Of a stretch of DNA of 64,000 nucleotides, positions 56,359 through 64,000 are shown in pieces; the first letter of the stretch is position 1; each line of letters opens with the position of its first letter. The DNA is from Negativicoccus succinicivorans (lineage in GTDB: Bacteria; Bacillota; Negativicutes; Veillonellales; Negativicoccaceae): the NCBI RefSeq assembly GCF_014207605.1, contig NZ_JACHHI010000001.1:62001-126000 (forward strand), written 5' to 3'. The translations under genes were made by a program, and so were the position numbers. The notes under the pieces are model-generated. The model did not search any database and was not told where the DNA came from. It worked only from the letters and a program-made list of their open reading frames with translations.

Positions 56359-58709
56359 TGGAACGTAAGACGTTAGAGGCCTTAGATTACGGAAAAATTC
56401 AAGAACGGTTACGAGAGCGTTGTGCATCGAACGGTGCCAAGGAATGGGCACTGCAATGGTATCCCAGCAGTGATCCGAGAGAGGTTGAACGACGCTTAGC
56501 CGAAACAGCGGAGGCATTACTGCTGATTCAAAATGCACAGGCACCGCATTTCGGAGGCTTGCGGATGATTCGGCAGTCGCTGGAACGAGCGCAGAAAAAA
56601 GGAATCTTAACGGTGGAAGAAGTGCTGGCGATTCGCTCGTCACTGGAAGCCTATCAAGAAATTCGCGACCGCTTTATGGCGGCGCAGGAAACGCCTCGTT
56701 TGACAGCGGTTGCGGCAGAAATTGAGCCGCAACCGCAACTTTTAGCACGGCTTGAGACGATGTTTGATGAACGTGGCCGTATGCGCGACACTGCAAGTCC
56801 TAAACTGAATCAATTGCGTCGCACTCAGGAACGGTTGCAGGAACGCGTGAAGCATTCACTGGAAGCAATGATCCAGGATCGTACCACCGCTAAATATTTG
56901 CAGGAAGCGTTGGTTACACAACGTAATGAGCGCTATGTCGTGCCGGTTAAAGCGGAATATAAATATGCGGTGCCGGGGATTGTGCATGATCGTTCCGCAA
57001 CCGGGCAAACGCTTTACATTGAGCCGCTCGTTTCCGTAGAATTAAATAATGATTTGCAAGAAGCAGCTTTGGCGGAGCATACGGAGATTGTGCGGCTAAT
57101 GACGGTGCTTTCCGAACAGGTGGCCCAGGTCGCGCAACCGTTGATGCATACAGAAAAATGTACCACAGAGCTGGATTTCATTTTGGCACGAGGCTACCTT
57201 GCGGCGGAGGATCACGGACGGTCAGCCCAACCTGCCGCCGATGCTGAAATTATTTTAGAGTCCGTTCGTCATCCGCTTTTATCCCAAGAAAGTGCAGTAC
57301 CCATCACTGTTGAAATCGGTAACGGGTATTCGATTTTGGTGGTAACCGGATCGAATACCGGCGGCAAGACGGTTGCTCTAAAGACGGTGGGTCTGGTAGC
57401 GGCGATGAATCAAGCGGGACTTTTTATCCCTGTTGCGGGACGTGCAGTTTTACCTATATTCCAAAATATTTGGGTGGCGATCGGCGACGAACAAAATATG
57501 GCGGAAAATCTGTCCACGTTTTCCGGGCACATGAGTCGCCTGATTCAAATCATGAAAGATGCAGGCAGCAACGATCTGGTATTGCTCGATGAGCTGGGAT
57601 CAGGAACGGATCCTGTGGAAGGGGCGGCGCTTGCAATTGCGATTTTGGAGTACTTCCATCGCTTGGGGTCACTCGCCATGGTAACCACGCATTACAGTGA
57701 GTTAAAGCAGTATGTTTATACGCATCCCGGCATGGAAAATGCGCATGTTGAATTTGATGATGAGACACTTACACCCACATACCGTTTGCAGATCGGTATT
57801 GCAGGGAACAGTCAGGCGCTCAATATTACAAAACGTCTTGGCATGATTCCTGAAGTATTGGCTCGCGCGCAGGAATTGAAACAAGCTTCCGCGTATTATG
57901 AAATGGAAAAGGTACTCGAAGAACTGAATCATAAACGCCGCGAACTTTCCCGTATGGAGGAAGACCTGCAAATGCGGCTTTCCAAAGCGGAAAAATCGCA
58001 TGCCAAATGGAATGAAAGCAACCAGGAATTGCAACGTAAAAAGCAAGCCATTCTGCAGAAAGCACGTGATGATGCGCGGCAATTAAAGCGTGAGCTTAAA
58101 GTAAATGCCGAACAAATCATTAAAGATTTGAAACGCAGCGCTAAAGAGGCAAAAGATAAACAGCAGGCGGTCGTTGATGAGAAGCGGCAAGCGATTGACC
58201 GTTTGTCGATACCGAGCGCGAATGAACGAACAAAAATCCCGCTTCGCAAGATCGAAATCGGGCAAGCGGTGTATGTAGATACGTTGGAAAAGGTAGGCAC
58301 TGTTATTGATATCCAGGGGAAACAGTTTAAAGTTGATTTAGCCGGTCTGCCGATTACGGTGGCGGCCAGAAATTTATTTTACCCGTTACCGCAAGAAGCA
58401 AAGCCAAAGGAAGCAAACACAAAAGAACGGATTCGCAGCAAGGCAGTAGCTCCGAAAATGCGTGTGGCCGCGCAAAGCATTAATCTGATCGGAGAGACGG
58501 TGGCGGATGCCGAACCGCAAGTAGCTGCTTTTTTGGATGCGGCGATGCTGGCAGGTTTGACCTCGGTGGAAATTATTCATGGGAAAGGTACCGGCGCATT
58601 ACGCAAAGGGATTCACGCACAATTACGCAAAATTCCTTATGTAAAATCCTTTTCATTCGCACCGGCAGTGGCCGGTGGCAGCGGCGTGACAGTGGTGACA
58701 CTCGGATGA
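56358..58709 (+). CDS. mutS2: MutS2 (Smr-domain ATPase)
   Basis: MutS2 is a MutS-type ATPase without mismatch-recognition domains; it acts on branched DNA and, in B. subtilis, on collided ribosomes. The 783-residue protein has Walker A TGSNTGGKT at about residue 331, Walker B LLDELGSGTDP, a long coiled coil (about 515-620) and a C-terminal Smr endonuclease-like domain with IIHGKGTGALR. The start shares TAATG with the upstream stop, and the end overlaps the esterase gene by 4 bases. Confidence 0.96.
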   Translation: MERKTLEALDYGKIQERLRERCASNGAKEWALQWYPSSDPREVERRLAETAEALLLIQNAQAPHFGGLRMIRQSLERAQKKGILTVEEVLAIRSSLEAYQEIRDRFMAAQETPRLTAVAAEIEPQPQLLARLETMFDERGRMRDTASPKLNQLRRTQERLQERVKHSLEAMIQDRTTAKYLQEALVTQRNERYVVPVKAEYKYAVPGIVHDRSATGQTLYIEPLVSVELNNDLQEAALAEHTEIVRLMTVLSEQVAQVAQPLMHTEKCTTELDFILARGYLAAEDHGRSAQPAADAEIILESVRHPLLSQESAVPITVEIGNGYSILVVTGSNTGGKTVALKTVGLVAAMNQAGLFIPVAGRAVLPIFQNIWVAIGDEQNMAENLSTFSGHMSRLIQIMKDAGSNDLVLLDELGSGTDPVEGAALAIAILEYFHRLGSLAMVTTHYSELKQYVYTHPGMENAHVEFDDETLTPTYRLQIGIAGNSQALNITKRLGMIPEVLARAQELKQASAYYEMEKVLEELNHKRRELSRMEEDLQMRLSKAEKSHAKWNESNQELQRKKQAILQKARDDARQLKRELKVNAEQIIKDLKRSAKEAKDKQQAVVDEKRQAIDRLSIPSANERTKIPLRKIEIGQAVYVDTLEKVGTVIDIQGKQFKVDLAGLPITVAARNLFYPLPQEAKPKEANTKERIRSKAVAPKMRVAAQSINLIGETVADAEPQVAAFLDAAMLAGLTSVEIIHGKGTGALRKGIHAQLRKIPYVKSFSFAPAVAGGSGVTVVTLG

Positions 58710-59659
58710 ATAGCGTAGAGGAAAGTTCACGCAGTCGAGCGGTCAAATGGTTGTTGCGCTTAAGCGGAGTGAAGGCACTGACGGAATGGACCGACGGGGA
58801 TATCCTGAGTTGGATTATCAAGCGACAGTTAGTGTGGGATGCCACCGTACCGCATTGGCTAACACAACGTCACGAAGTAAGCGATATGACAGAGGACGGC
58901 ATTCGTACTGTCCGTATTGCGGCATCAAAAGAAAGCAACAAACAGTATTTGTACTATGTACATGGCGGCGGCTTTTTAATGGAGATGTATTTCCTGTACT
59001 GGCTTTTCGCCGATCGAATCACGTCGTCATTGGGGGCGGAACTCGCCCTGCCGATTTATCCGCTGTTGCCGGAAGCAAATATGGAAGCAGGTTTTCAGGC
59101 GGTTCTCGCTTCCTATCAACGCTGGTATAAAACAATTCCCAAGGAGGCCAAGATCCATATCATAGCGGATTCGTCGGGCTGCTCGTTAGCGTTACGATTA
59201 GCGCAGGAAACTGTCGCAAGCGGCGTACCGGCTCCGAAAAATTTAATTTTGATCTCGCCTTGGGTGGATATGAACGTATCGGATAAACGCCTCGATATCT
59301 ATGAACAGGATGATCCTTTTATATCCGTGGAAGCATTACGTGAATGTGCTGCGATGGCGGTGCCCAATCAAGATTACGATGACCCGCGGTATAGTCCTTT
59401 ATACGGAAATTTGTCAGGTATCGGGCGATTGAGTGTTTTCACAGGAACGGCGGATACACTGTATCCGAATGCATTGGCATTACGAAATCAAGCTACATTA
59501 GCGCATGTACCGATCAATTATTACGAACATACCGGGATGTTCCATATTTATCCGCACTTTCTCGTGGAAGAAGGGCGACAGGCATTTGTGATGATTAAAA
59601 AAATCATTGCGGGTAAAGCGCCCGATCCGAGAGGTCGCGGATTTACAATTATACGCTAA
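58706..59659 (+). CDS. Alpha/beta-hydrolase, HSL-type esterase
   Basis: The 317-residue protein has the oxyanion motif HGGG at about residue 88 and a nucleophile elbow DSSGC at about 155, with D-x-S-x-G spacing. The catalytic Asp may be in FTGTADTLYPN and the His in HTGMFHIYP near the C terminus. This arrangement fits hormone-sensitive-lipase-like esterases. No signal peptide is visible. The substrate is unknown; coupling to mutS2 by a 4-base overlap has no obvious functional reason. Confidence 0.86.
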   Translation: MNSVEESSRSRAVKWLLRLSGVKALTEWTDGDILSWIIKRQLVWDATVPHWLTQRHEVSDMTEDGIRTVRIAASKESNKQYLYYVHGGGFLMEMYFLYWLFADRITSSLGAELALPIYPLLPEANMEAGFQAVLASYQRWYKTIPKEAKIHIIADSSGCSLALRLAQETVASGVPAPKNLILISPWVDMNVSDKRLDIYEQDDPFISVEALRECAAMAVPNQDYDDPRYSPLYGNLSGIGRLSVFTGTADTLYPNALALRNQATLAHVPINYYEHTGMFHIYPHFLVEEGRQAFVMIKKIIAGKAPDPRGRGFTIIR

Positions 59660-59669
59660 GGAGACAATT

Positions 59670-60008
59670 ATGTTGAACAGTACAGAAAAGATGGTAGATG
59701 TAGGCGGCTTCCCGATTCCTGAGGATCAGGCAGAACAGTTTTGCGAAATGCGCGAAGCAATGGCAGAAGCAGCTACGGAAGTATTAAAAAGCTTTTGCAC
59801 AAAGGTGGAGCGTAAAAATCTGGATGAAGTGCTGGGAGAAGGCGTTATCGGTTATTTTGCTGACGGTGACGAGGTGCATGTTTCGCTGGACCCCTTTGAA
59901 GTGCCGGCGATGCGTGTTGCGCATGAACGCGGTAAGTTGTTGGAATATATTCTGGCAGCTAACGGAATTCCCGTCGAATATTATGAACAACATCTTCGCA
60001 GAGTGTAA
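59670..60008 (+). CDS. Unknown 112-residue acidic protein
   Basis: The product has no motif I recognise. It contains a helical segment (about 18-50, with PEDQAEQFCEMREAMAEAATEV) and a short beta-like stretch (IGYFADGDEVHVSL). AAGGAGA precedes the ATG, and the gene sits at the end of the mutS2-esterase run, 10 bases after the esterase stop. An in-frame start at 59607 inside the esterase is rejected. The protein is probably soluble. Confidence 0.72.
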   Translation: MLNSTEKMVDVGGFPIPEDQAEQFCEMREAMAEAATEVLKSFCTKVERKNLDEVLGEGVIGYFADGDEVHVSLDPFEVPAMRVAHERGKLLEYILAANGIPVEYYEQHLRRV

Positions 60009-60011
60009 AAG

Positions 60012-60040
60012 TTGTTACGAAATACATAATAATGTACAAT
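60012..60040 (+). promoter_or_regulatory. Promoter for the fakB-fakA pair
   Basis: TTGTTA at 60012-60017 and TACAAT at 60035-60040 are separated by 17 bases and lie about 50 bases upstream of the degV gene. Confidence 0.6.
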
Positions 60041-60089
60041 AATAAGGAAAACGCCCAAAGAGCGTTACGAGAAAGTAAAGGAGATGCGC

Positions 60090-60953
60090 ATGATTCATAT
60101 TATTTGTGACACCACCGCATGCTTAAGTGATGAATTTGTAGCTAGTCATGGCAATCTGCATATGATCCCCCTGTATATTTCACTTGGGGGCGGTGAAACT
60201 GTGAATGACAACAGTATCAGTACGAAAGAAGTTTTTGAAAGCTATGAAGCTACAAAAATTCAGCCGTTGACCAGTCAGCCGTCGATTGGCGAATGGATGC
60301 AAATTTTTAATTCGATTCCTGAAAAGGATTCGATCATCATTATCACGATTAGCAAGATCGTCAGCGGTACCGTACAGACGGCCCGGGTCGCAGCGAAGCA
60401 ATCGAAGCGGAAACATATTGCAGTGATCGATTCGCATTCCACTAACGGCGGTATGCAGATTTTGGTCGAAGAAGCATTGACTATGATTGAAGATGGCAAA
60501 GACTTCGATACTATTGTGGCACAACTGCACGAAAATATTGCCAATTCGATTACAATGTTTATGCCCACTGACTTAAAATATTTGCAACGTGGCGGTCGTA
60601 TCGGCAAAGTCGCAAGTTTAGTCGGTTCGATTTTACAAATCCGTCCAATTCTTTACCTCGAGTCGGATGCAATTGGTATACTTGACAAAGTACGCACGAC
60701 AAAAAGGGCGATGCAAAAAATGAAAGAAAAAGCGATGTCTCGTCCTATAAAACGTCTTCACGTCGCCACTATTTTAGCGGATGAACTGGGACGCCAATTC
60801 CAGAGAGAATTGGAAAGCGAACTTCCGGATGTCACTATTACTCATTCGGAAGGATCGCCGGTCCTAGGGGCACACTTGGGACCGCAAGTGGTCAGTTTAA
60901 TGTTGGAATGGGAACATGAAGACGGTACCGAGGAGGACACGCATGTACAGTGA
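60090..60953 (+). CDS. fakB: DegV-family fatty-acid-binding protein (FakB type)
   Basis: DegV proteins bind a fatty acid and present it to the kinase FakA. The 287-residue product has the N-terminal CDTTACLSDEF, the TSQPSIGEW loop and the DSHSTNGG and DLKYLQRGGRIGK motifs of the family. ATG 60090 has AAAGGAG six bases upstream; ATG 60084 touches that site and is less likely. The next gene encodes the matching kinase, which supports the FakB role. Its lipid preference cannot be read from sequence. Confidence 0.88.
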   Translation: MIHIICDTTACLSDEFVASHGNLHMIPLYISLGGGETVNDNSISTKEVFESYEATKIQPLTSQPSIGEWMQIFNSIPEKDSIIIITISKIVSGTVQTARVAAKQSKRKHIAVIDSHSTNGGMQILVEEALTMIEDGKDFDTIVAQLHENIANSITMFMPTDLKYLQRGGRIGKVASLVGSILQIRPILYLESDAIGILDKVRTTKRAMQKMKEKAMSRPIKRLHVATILADELGRQFQRELESELPDVTITHSEGSPVLGAHLGPQVVSLMLEWEHEDGTEEDTHVQ

Positions 60954-62547
60954 AATTGACGGCACACATTATAAACAAATGCTGATTGGCGCTTATCAGG
61001 CATTTAAAGAGAATTATGAAAAGATCAATGAATTAAATGTATTTCCCGTTCCGGATGGTGATACCGGTACCAATATGCTGAATACATTACGTTCGATGTA
61101 CAGCATGATTGTCAATAATGACAGTGAATTTATCGGTGTCATTGCGGAAACGGCAGCCACCGGTGCTATTATGGGCGCACGCGGCAACTCCGGCGTCATT
61201 TTATCGCAAATTATCCAGGGCTTGGCGAAAGGTTTGCGCGGTAAAAAACAGGCATCTTCCCGGCAGATGGGCAAAGCATTCCAGTATGGGATTTTATACG
61301 CATACCGTTCGGTCGTAAAGCCGGTCGAGGGTACTATTTTGACGGTCGCACGCGGCATTGCGAGAGGAACGCGTGACGTAACTCGCACGGAGCGTGACTT
61401 CAGTAACGTTTTGCGCAAGGCGATTCAAAGCGGTCAAGAAGCATTGGCGCAGACACCTGAACAATTGCCGATTTTAAAAGAGGCCAATGTCGTGGACGCA
61501 GGTGGACAAGGCTTACTGCTGTTTTTAGAAGGCTGCTTGGCTGGATTGACAGGCGAAGTAAGCATTACTCAGGAACAGGTGCCGGCTGCCGTTAAAAAAT
61601 TGCAAGTAAAAGGTGAAACGTTCTCGATTGATTATCCTTATTGTACGGAATTTATTCTCCAACCGGCTAAAATCAAAGGTGCGGAAGCGCGTAAAGTACT
61701 GGAGGCATGGGGCGAATCGATGGTTGTTGCCGAAGGTACCAACCTGTTAAAAGTTCATATTCACACCCAACGTCCGGGGCATGTACTGGATATGGCAGCC
61801 GATTGGGGCACGCTGCATGATATTAAAGTCGATAACATGATGGACCAATTTGAACGAAATAAAAATATCGCTCGCAGTAATGAGAAAAAAGCATTAGGCT
61901 TATTGGCTGTGGTATCCGGCGACGGTTGGGAAGAAATCATGAAAAATATGCATGCCGAAGTGTTAAGCGGTGGGCAAACCATGAACCCTTCCGTCCAGGA
62001 AATTATGCAGGCGCTGGACGCTCTTTACGCGGACAACTATATTATTTTGCCGAATAATAAAAATATTATTCTTGCCGCCAAACAGGCGCAAAAAATCCTC
62101 GGCGAAAAATTACAAATTGTGCCGACTGCAAATCCTGCAGAAGGTGCCGCGGTAGCTATGCAATATGATCCGAATAATGATGTGACCAGCAATGTGGAAC
62201 GCATGTGCGAAGAGCTTGAACACATCCGTGCGGCAGGAATTACTCAAGCGGTGCGAGACAGTTCGGTAGATGGCGTCAAAATTGCCAAAGATGATTATAT
62301 GGGCATTATTTCCGGTGAGCGTGTGATTACCGCCACCGAACTTTCCGACGTGTTGGCTGACGTGTTGGAAAAACTGGTGAGTATGCAACCCGATGCCGAA
62401 TTGATCACGCTTTATTACGGCGCCGATCTGGATGAAATGCAGGCCAATGAATTATTGGCCCAAGCCCAAGCGAAACATACGAATATCGATTTGGAATTAC
62501 AATATGGCGGTCAGTCGTTGTATCCGTTCTTTATTTCGATTGAATAA
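60943..62547 (+). CDS. fakA: Fatty acid kinase catalytic subunit (FakA/DAK2 type)
   Basis: FakA phosphorylates FakB-bound fatty acids to acyl-phosphates, which PlsY (encoded at the start of this window) or PlsX uses. The 534-residue protein has the DhaL-like ATP site with NVFPVPDGDTGTNM, then ARGNSGVILSQIIQG. It has the C-terminal DegV-like domain ending QYGGQSLYPFFISIE. ATG 60943 follows AGGAGG and overlaps degV by 11 bases. A shared terminator separates it from the convergent speD-like gene. Confidence 0.92.
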   Translation: MYSEIDGTHYKQMLIGAYQAFKENYEKINELNVFPVPDGDTGTNMLNTLRSMYSMIVNNDSEFIGVIAETAATGAIMGARGNSGVILSQIIQGLAKGLRGKKQASSRQMGKAFQYGILYAYRSVVKPVEGTILTVARGIARGTRDVTRTERDFSNVLRKAIQSGQEALAQTPEQLPILKEANVVDAGGQGLLLFLEGCLAGLTGEVSITQEQVPAAVKKLQVKGETFSIDYPYCTEFILQPAKIKGAEARKVLEAWGESMVVAEGTNLLKVHIHTQRPGHVLDMAADWGTLHDIKVDNMMDQFERNKNIARSNEKKALGLLAVVSGDGWEEIMKNMHAEVLSGGQTMNPSVQEIMQALDALYADNYIILPNNKNIILAAKQAQKILGEKLQIVPTANPAEGAAVAMQYDPNNDVTSNVERMCEELEHIRAAGITQAVRDSSVDGVKIAKDDYMGIISGERVITATELSDVLADVLEKLVSMQPDAELITLYYGADLDEMQANELLAQAQAKHTNIDLELQYGGQSLYPFFISIE

Positions 62548-62605
62548 AAATAAGAATAATAAAAAAAGACCAACAAGCGTTGGTCTTTTTTTATTATTCT
62601 TATTT
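62548..62605. terminator. Bidirectional terminator, 27-base perfect stem
   Basis: The left arm 62548-62574 is the exact reverse complement of 62579-62605, with loop AAGC. The core GACCAAC/GTTGGTC is flanked by AT-rich arms. It overlaps the end of the convergent speD-like gene and serves both transcripts. Confidence 0.93.
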
Positions 62606-63088
62606 ATCACTGCGATGGGGGCGAAAAGCATTCAAAACCTTATCACGCGTCTTTTTAATTTGTGCTCCGGTAGTTTTTACACGCCGCCATTGGGTCGTAT
62701 GAGATTTTGTTTTCGGTTTCATATCGCGATTGGGGTCGACTTTGCCCCGTTTGATACTGGTCGCACGAATCTTATCCGGTCGGAATTGGCGGCGGAAAAT
62801 TTTCATTGTTTGCGTAGGATTGGCATCTGTACGGAATGTGAAGACATCCACAGCTACATATCCTAAATTGGGATAGGAGTGCAGGCAAACGTGACTGTCT
62901 TTACCGATTGCAATCACAACGAGTGCTTCATCATATTTATGTACGTGAGTATCATACAAATCTAAATCCAAATCCAAATATGCCATCGCCGTATGAATAG
63001 TATCCAGTAAGTCGGGGAAATTATCGACTAGCGAAATACGGCAGCCATAGCAGTCAATCAGAATGTGTTTGCCCATCGATAGGCTCAT
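62600..63088 (-). CDS. SpeD-family pyruvoyl decarboxylase-like protein, lacks catalytic Cys
   Basis: The 162-residue protein aligns with short bacterial S-adenosylmethionine decarboxylases (SpeH type). The self-cleavage serine is retained (D64-S65 in KDSHVCLH), as is the processing His (H70). The catalytic Cys of FTCG is Phe (F85 in VDVFTFRTD), and the Glu before the cleavage site is Asp. A basic tail (about 116-162, with 15 Lys/Arg against 4 Asp) is added. No spermidine synthase is adjacent. Some SpeD homologues have become ornithine or arginine decarboxylases, so AdoMet may not be the substrate here. AGGTG precedes the ATG. Confidence 0.8.
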   Translation of the reverse strand: MSLSMGKHILIDCYGCRISLVDNFPDLLDTIHTAMAYLDLDLDLYDTHVHKYDEALVVIAIGKDSHVCLHSYPNLGYVAVDVFTFRTDANPTQTMKIFRRQFRPDKIRATSIKRGKVDPNRDMKPKTKSHTTQWRRVKTTGAQIKKTRDKVLNAFRPHRSDK

Positions 63089-63113
63089 ATGTTCACCTGC
63101 TTTCTATGCATCT

Positions 63114-63122
63114 ATTATAACA
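63114..63122 (-). promoter_or_regulatory. Extended -10 promoter of the speD-like gene
   Basis: Read on the minus strand this is TGTTATAAT, 26 bases upstream of the start codon. The nearest CtsR-like site lies about 32 bases further upstream. Confidence 0.55.
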
Positions 63123-63145
63123 AATGCAAAAAAGATAAAAAATAG

Positions 63146-63174
63146 TTGCAAAAAGTCAAAAGGTCAGCTATAAT
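63146..63174 (+). promoter_or_regulatory. Promoter of ctsR
   Basis: TTGCAA at 63146-63151 and a perfect TATAAT at 63169-63174 have a 17-base spacer. Confidence 0.75.
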
Positions 63175-63197
63175 GATCATAAAGACAAAAGGTCAAT
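63154..63197 (+). promoter_or_regulatory. Two CtsR-like operator sites around the ctsR promoter
   Basis: AGTCAAA at 63154-63160 is followed after one base by GGTCAGC, and AGACAAA at 63183-63189 is followed after one base by GGTCAAT. The two copies are 29 bases apart and flank the -10 box. They match the CtsR heptad A/GGTCAAA, but the published box has three bases between heptads, not one. CtsR usually represses its own operon, so these are probably its sites. Confidence 0.6.
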
Positions 63198-63220
63198 GGT
63201 TATGTAAGTGAGGTGATTCT

Positions 63221-63649
63221 ATGGGTAAGATGGTAGCCGATCGGATTGAACGGTTTATCATGCGCCGATTTTTAGAAGAAAAAGCACAGGAGATTATATT
63301 ACAACGTAAAGAGATTGCAGATGCATTGAATTGTGCGCCGTCGCAGATCAGTTATGTATTAAGTACGCGTTTTTCCCCGGAAAAAGGTTTCAGCGTGGAA
63401 TCACGCCGCGGCTTGGGAGGCTTCATTCGGATCACAGTTATTCGCCCGCTGGTCGGGGAAGATAATGATAGATTAACGATCGCTGATATCGATAAAGCGC
63501 TATACAATTTACTGCAGGAAGCGGTGATCACACAACGTGAGGCGCAGTTTTTACATGAAGCATTTTTGACTATTTGGCAAGAAACGGAAGGCAATATGCG
63601 AAGGCATCTCATGTTGCAATTACAGAAACGAATTAATCAACTTTTTTAG
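63221..63649 (+). CDS. ctsR: Heat-shock repressor CtsR
   Basis: CtsR represses clp genes of class III heat shock until heat or McsA/McsB activity releases it. The 142-residue protein has the N-terminal DNA-binding region (ADRIERFIMRRF, then NCAPSQISYVLSTRF) and the glycine-rich wing GFSVESRRGLGGFIRI. The C-terminal domain is helical. ATG 63230 is a possible alternative start. It should be followed by mcsA, mcsB and clpC; only mcsA is visible. Confidence 0.95.
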   Translation: MGKMVADRIERFIMRRFLEEKAQEIILQRKEIADALNCAPSQISYVLSTRFSPEKGFSVESRRGLGGFIRITVIRPLVGEDNDRLTIADIDKALYNLLQEAVITQREAQFLHEAFLTIWQETEGNMRRHLMLQLQKRINQLF

Positions 63650-63663
63650 GGAGAAGGTGAGCG

Positions 63664-64000
63664 ATGATGCAATGCGATCGTTGCCATAAGAATGAAGCGG
63701 TTTTGCATGTCACTCAAGTTCATAACGGGCATAAAGAGGAGCGACATCTTTGCGAAAAGTGTGCGCAAGAGACAGGGGAACTGCCGCAATGGACACAGAG
63801 CCCGTTTGATTTATGGGATACCGATTTTTTCAAAAGTTTGGTAAATCCGCAGCAAAGCCGACCGGAGCAGGCACAATGTTGTCCGCAATGCGGCTTGACA
63901 TGGGCAGAGTTTAATGAACGCGGACGTCTTGGTTGCGCCCGGTGTTACGAAGTCTTTGCCGATTCTTTATTGCCTTTATTGCAGCGGTTGCAGGGGGCGA
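63664..64000 (+). CDS. mcsA: McsA-like zinc protein (partial)
   Basis: The frame runs off the right edge after 112 codons. It holds four zinc-type Cys pairs: CDRC, CEKC, CPQC and CARC, typical of McsA, the activator of the arginine kinase McsB and a modulator of CtsR. The start is ATG 63664 or 63667, behind GGAGAAGGTGAG. The ctsR-mcsA order supports the name. Confidence 0.9.
   Translation, partial: MMQCDRCHKNEAVLHVTQVHNGHKEERHLCEKCAQETGELPQWTQSPFDLWDTDFFKSLVNPQQSRPEQAQCCPQCGLTWAEFNERGRLGCARCYEVFADSLLPLLQRLQGA

Overview
The window is a dense, ordinary-looking bacterial chromosome segment of about 60 genes, nearly all on the + strand. It combines a Firmicute core with genes for an outer membrane. 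Firmicute markers are PolC, a T-box riboswitch before pheS, CtsR/McsA, MutS2, ComEA/ComEC, and a DegV/FakA pair. The outer-membrane signal is a complete run of LPS inner-core heptose genes (gmhA, hldE, gmhB and a family-9 heptosyltransferase). This mix points to a diderm Firmicute of the class Negativicutes. A Veillonellaceae/Megasphaera-like anaerobe is my best guess, because a lone butyryl-CoA-dehydrogenase-type enzyme is also present. The genus is inference only.

Layout. 1-4.9 kb: the end of an S1-domain protein, der, plsY, gpsA, then rsmD, coaD and a coiled-coil protein. 5-7.5 kb: leuS. 7.5-12.7 kb: nrdR, an M19 dipeptidase and the heptose cluster. 12.7-14 kb: a MATE exporter on the minus strand. 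14.2-19.3 kb: a MacA/MacB-like export system, two hotdog thioesterases and an acyl-CoA dehydrogenase. 19.3-23 kb: T-box, pheS, pheT. 23.1-33 kb: a P-loop/Asp23-like fusion, then miaB-mutS-mutL-methyltransferase-miaA-hfq and a PLP enzyme. 33-35.4 kb: tRNA-Val, an EamA transporter and, on the minus strand, an M29 aminopeptidase. 35.4-44.2 kb: comEA, comEC, holA, a VanW protein and polC. 44.2-53.9 kb: rpsB-tsf, then pyrH-frr-small ORF-uppS-cdsA-dxr-rseP-ispG-proS. 54-60 kb: a U32 protein, mutS2, an esterase and an unknown 112-residue protein. 60-62.5 kb: fatty-acid kinase genes (degV/fakB, fakA). 62.6-64 kb: a divergent SpeD-like gene on the minus strand, ctsR and the start of mcsA. No gene-free stretch exceeds 300 bases; the longest is the 277-base T-box leader.

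No mobile element, CRISPR array, prophage or rRNA is visible, and I see no wholly new multi-gene system. The most unusual signals lie inside familiar genes. PolC lacks the proofreading exonuclease domain normally inserted in its PHP domain. A SpeD-family protein keeps the self-cleavage serine but has lost the catalytic cysteine and carries a basic tail. ComEC has a C-terminal lactamase-like domain with no metal site. A P-loop NTPase is fused to an Asp23-like domain. A structured leader with a 20-codon ORF precedes rpsB, and two CtsR-like operators with unusual spacing surround the ctsR promoter.

The genes work together in envelope building (plsY, gpsA, cdsA, uppS, the heptose genes, fakAB), translation (leuS, pheST, proS, rpsB, tsf, frr, miaA, miaB), isoprenoid supply (dxr, ispG) and genome maintenance (polC, holA, mutS, mutL, mutS2). 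Many genes overlap by 4 bases, and GTG or TTG starts are common, so translational coupling is likely widespread.
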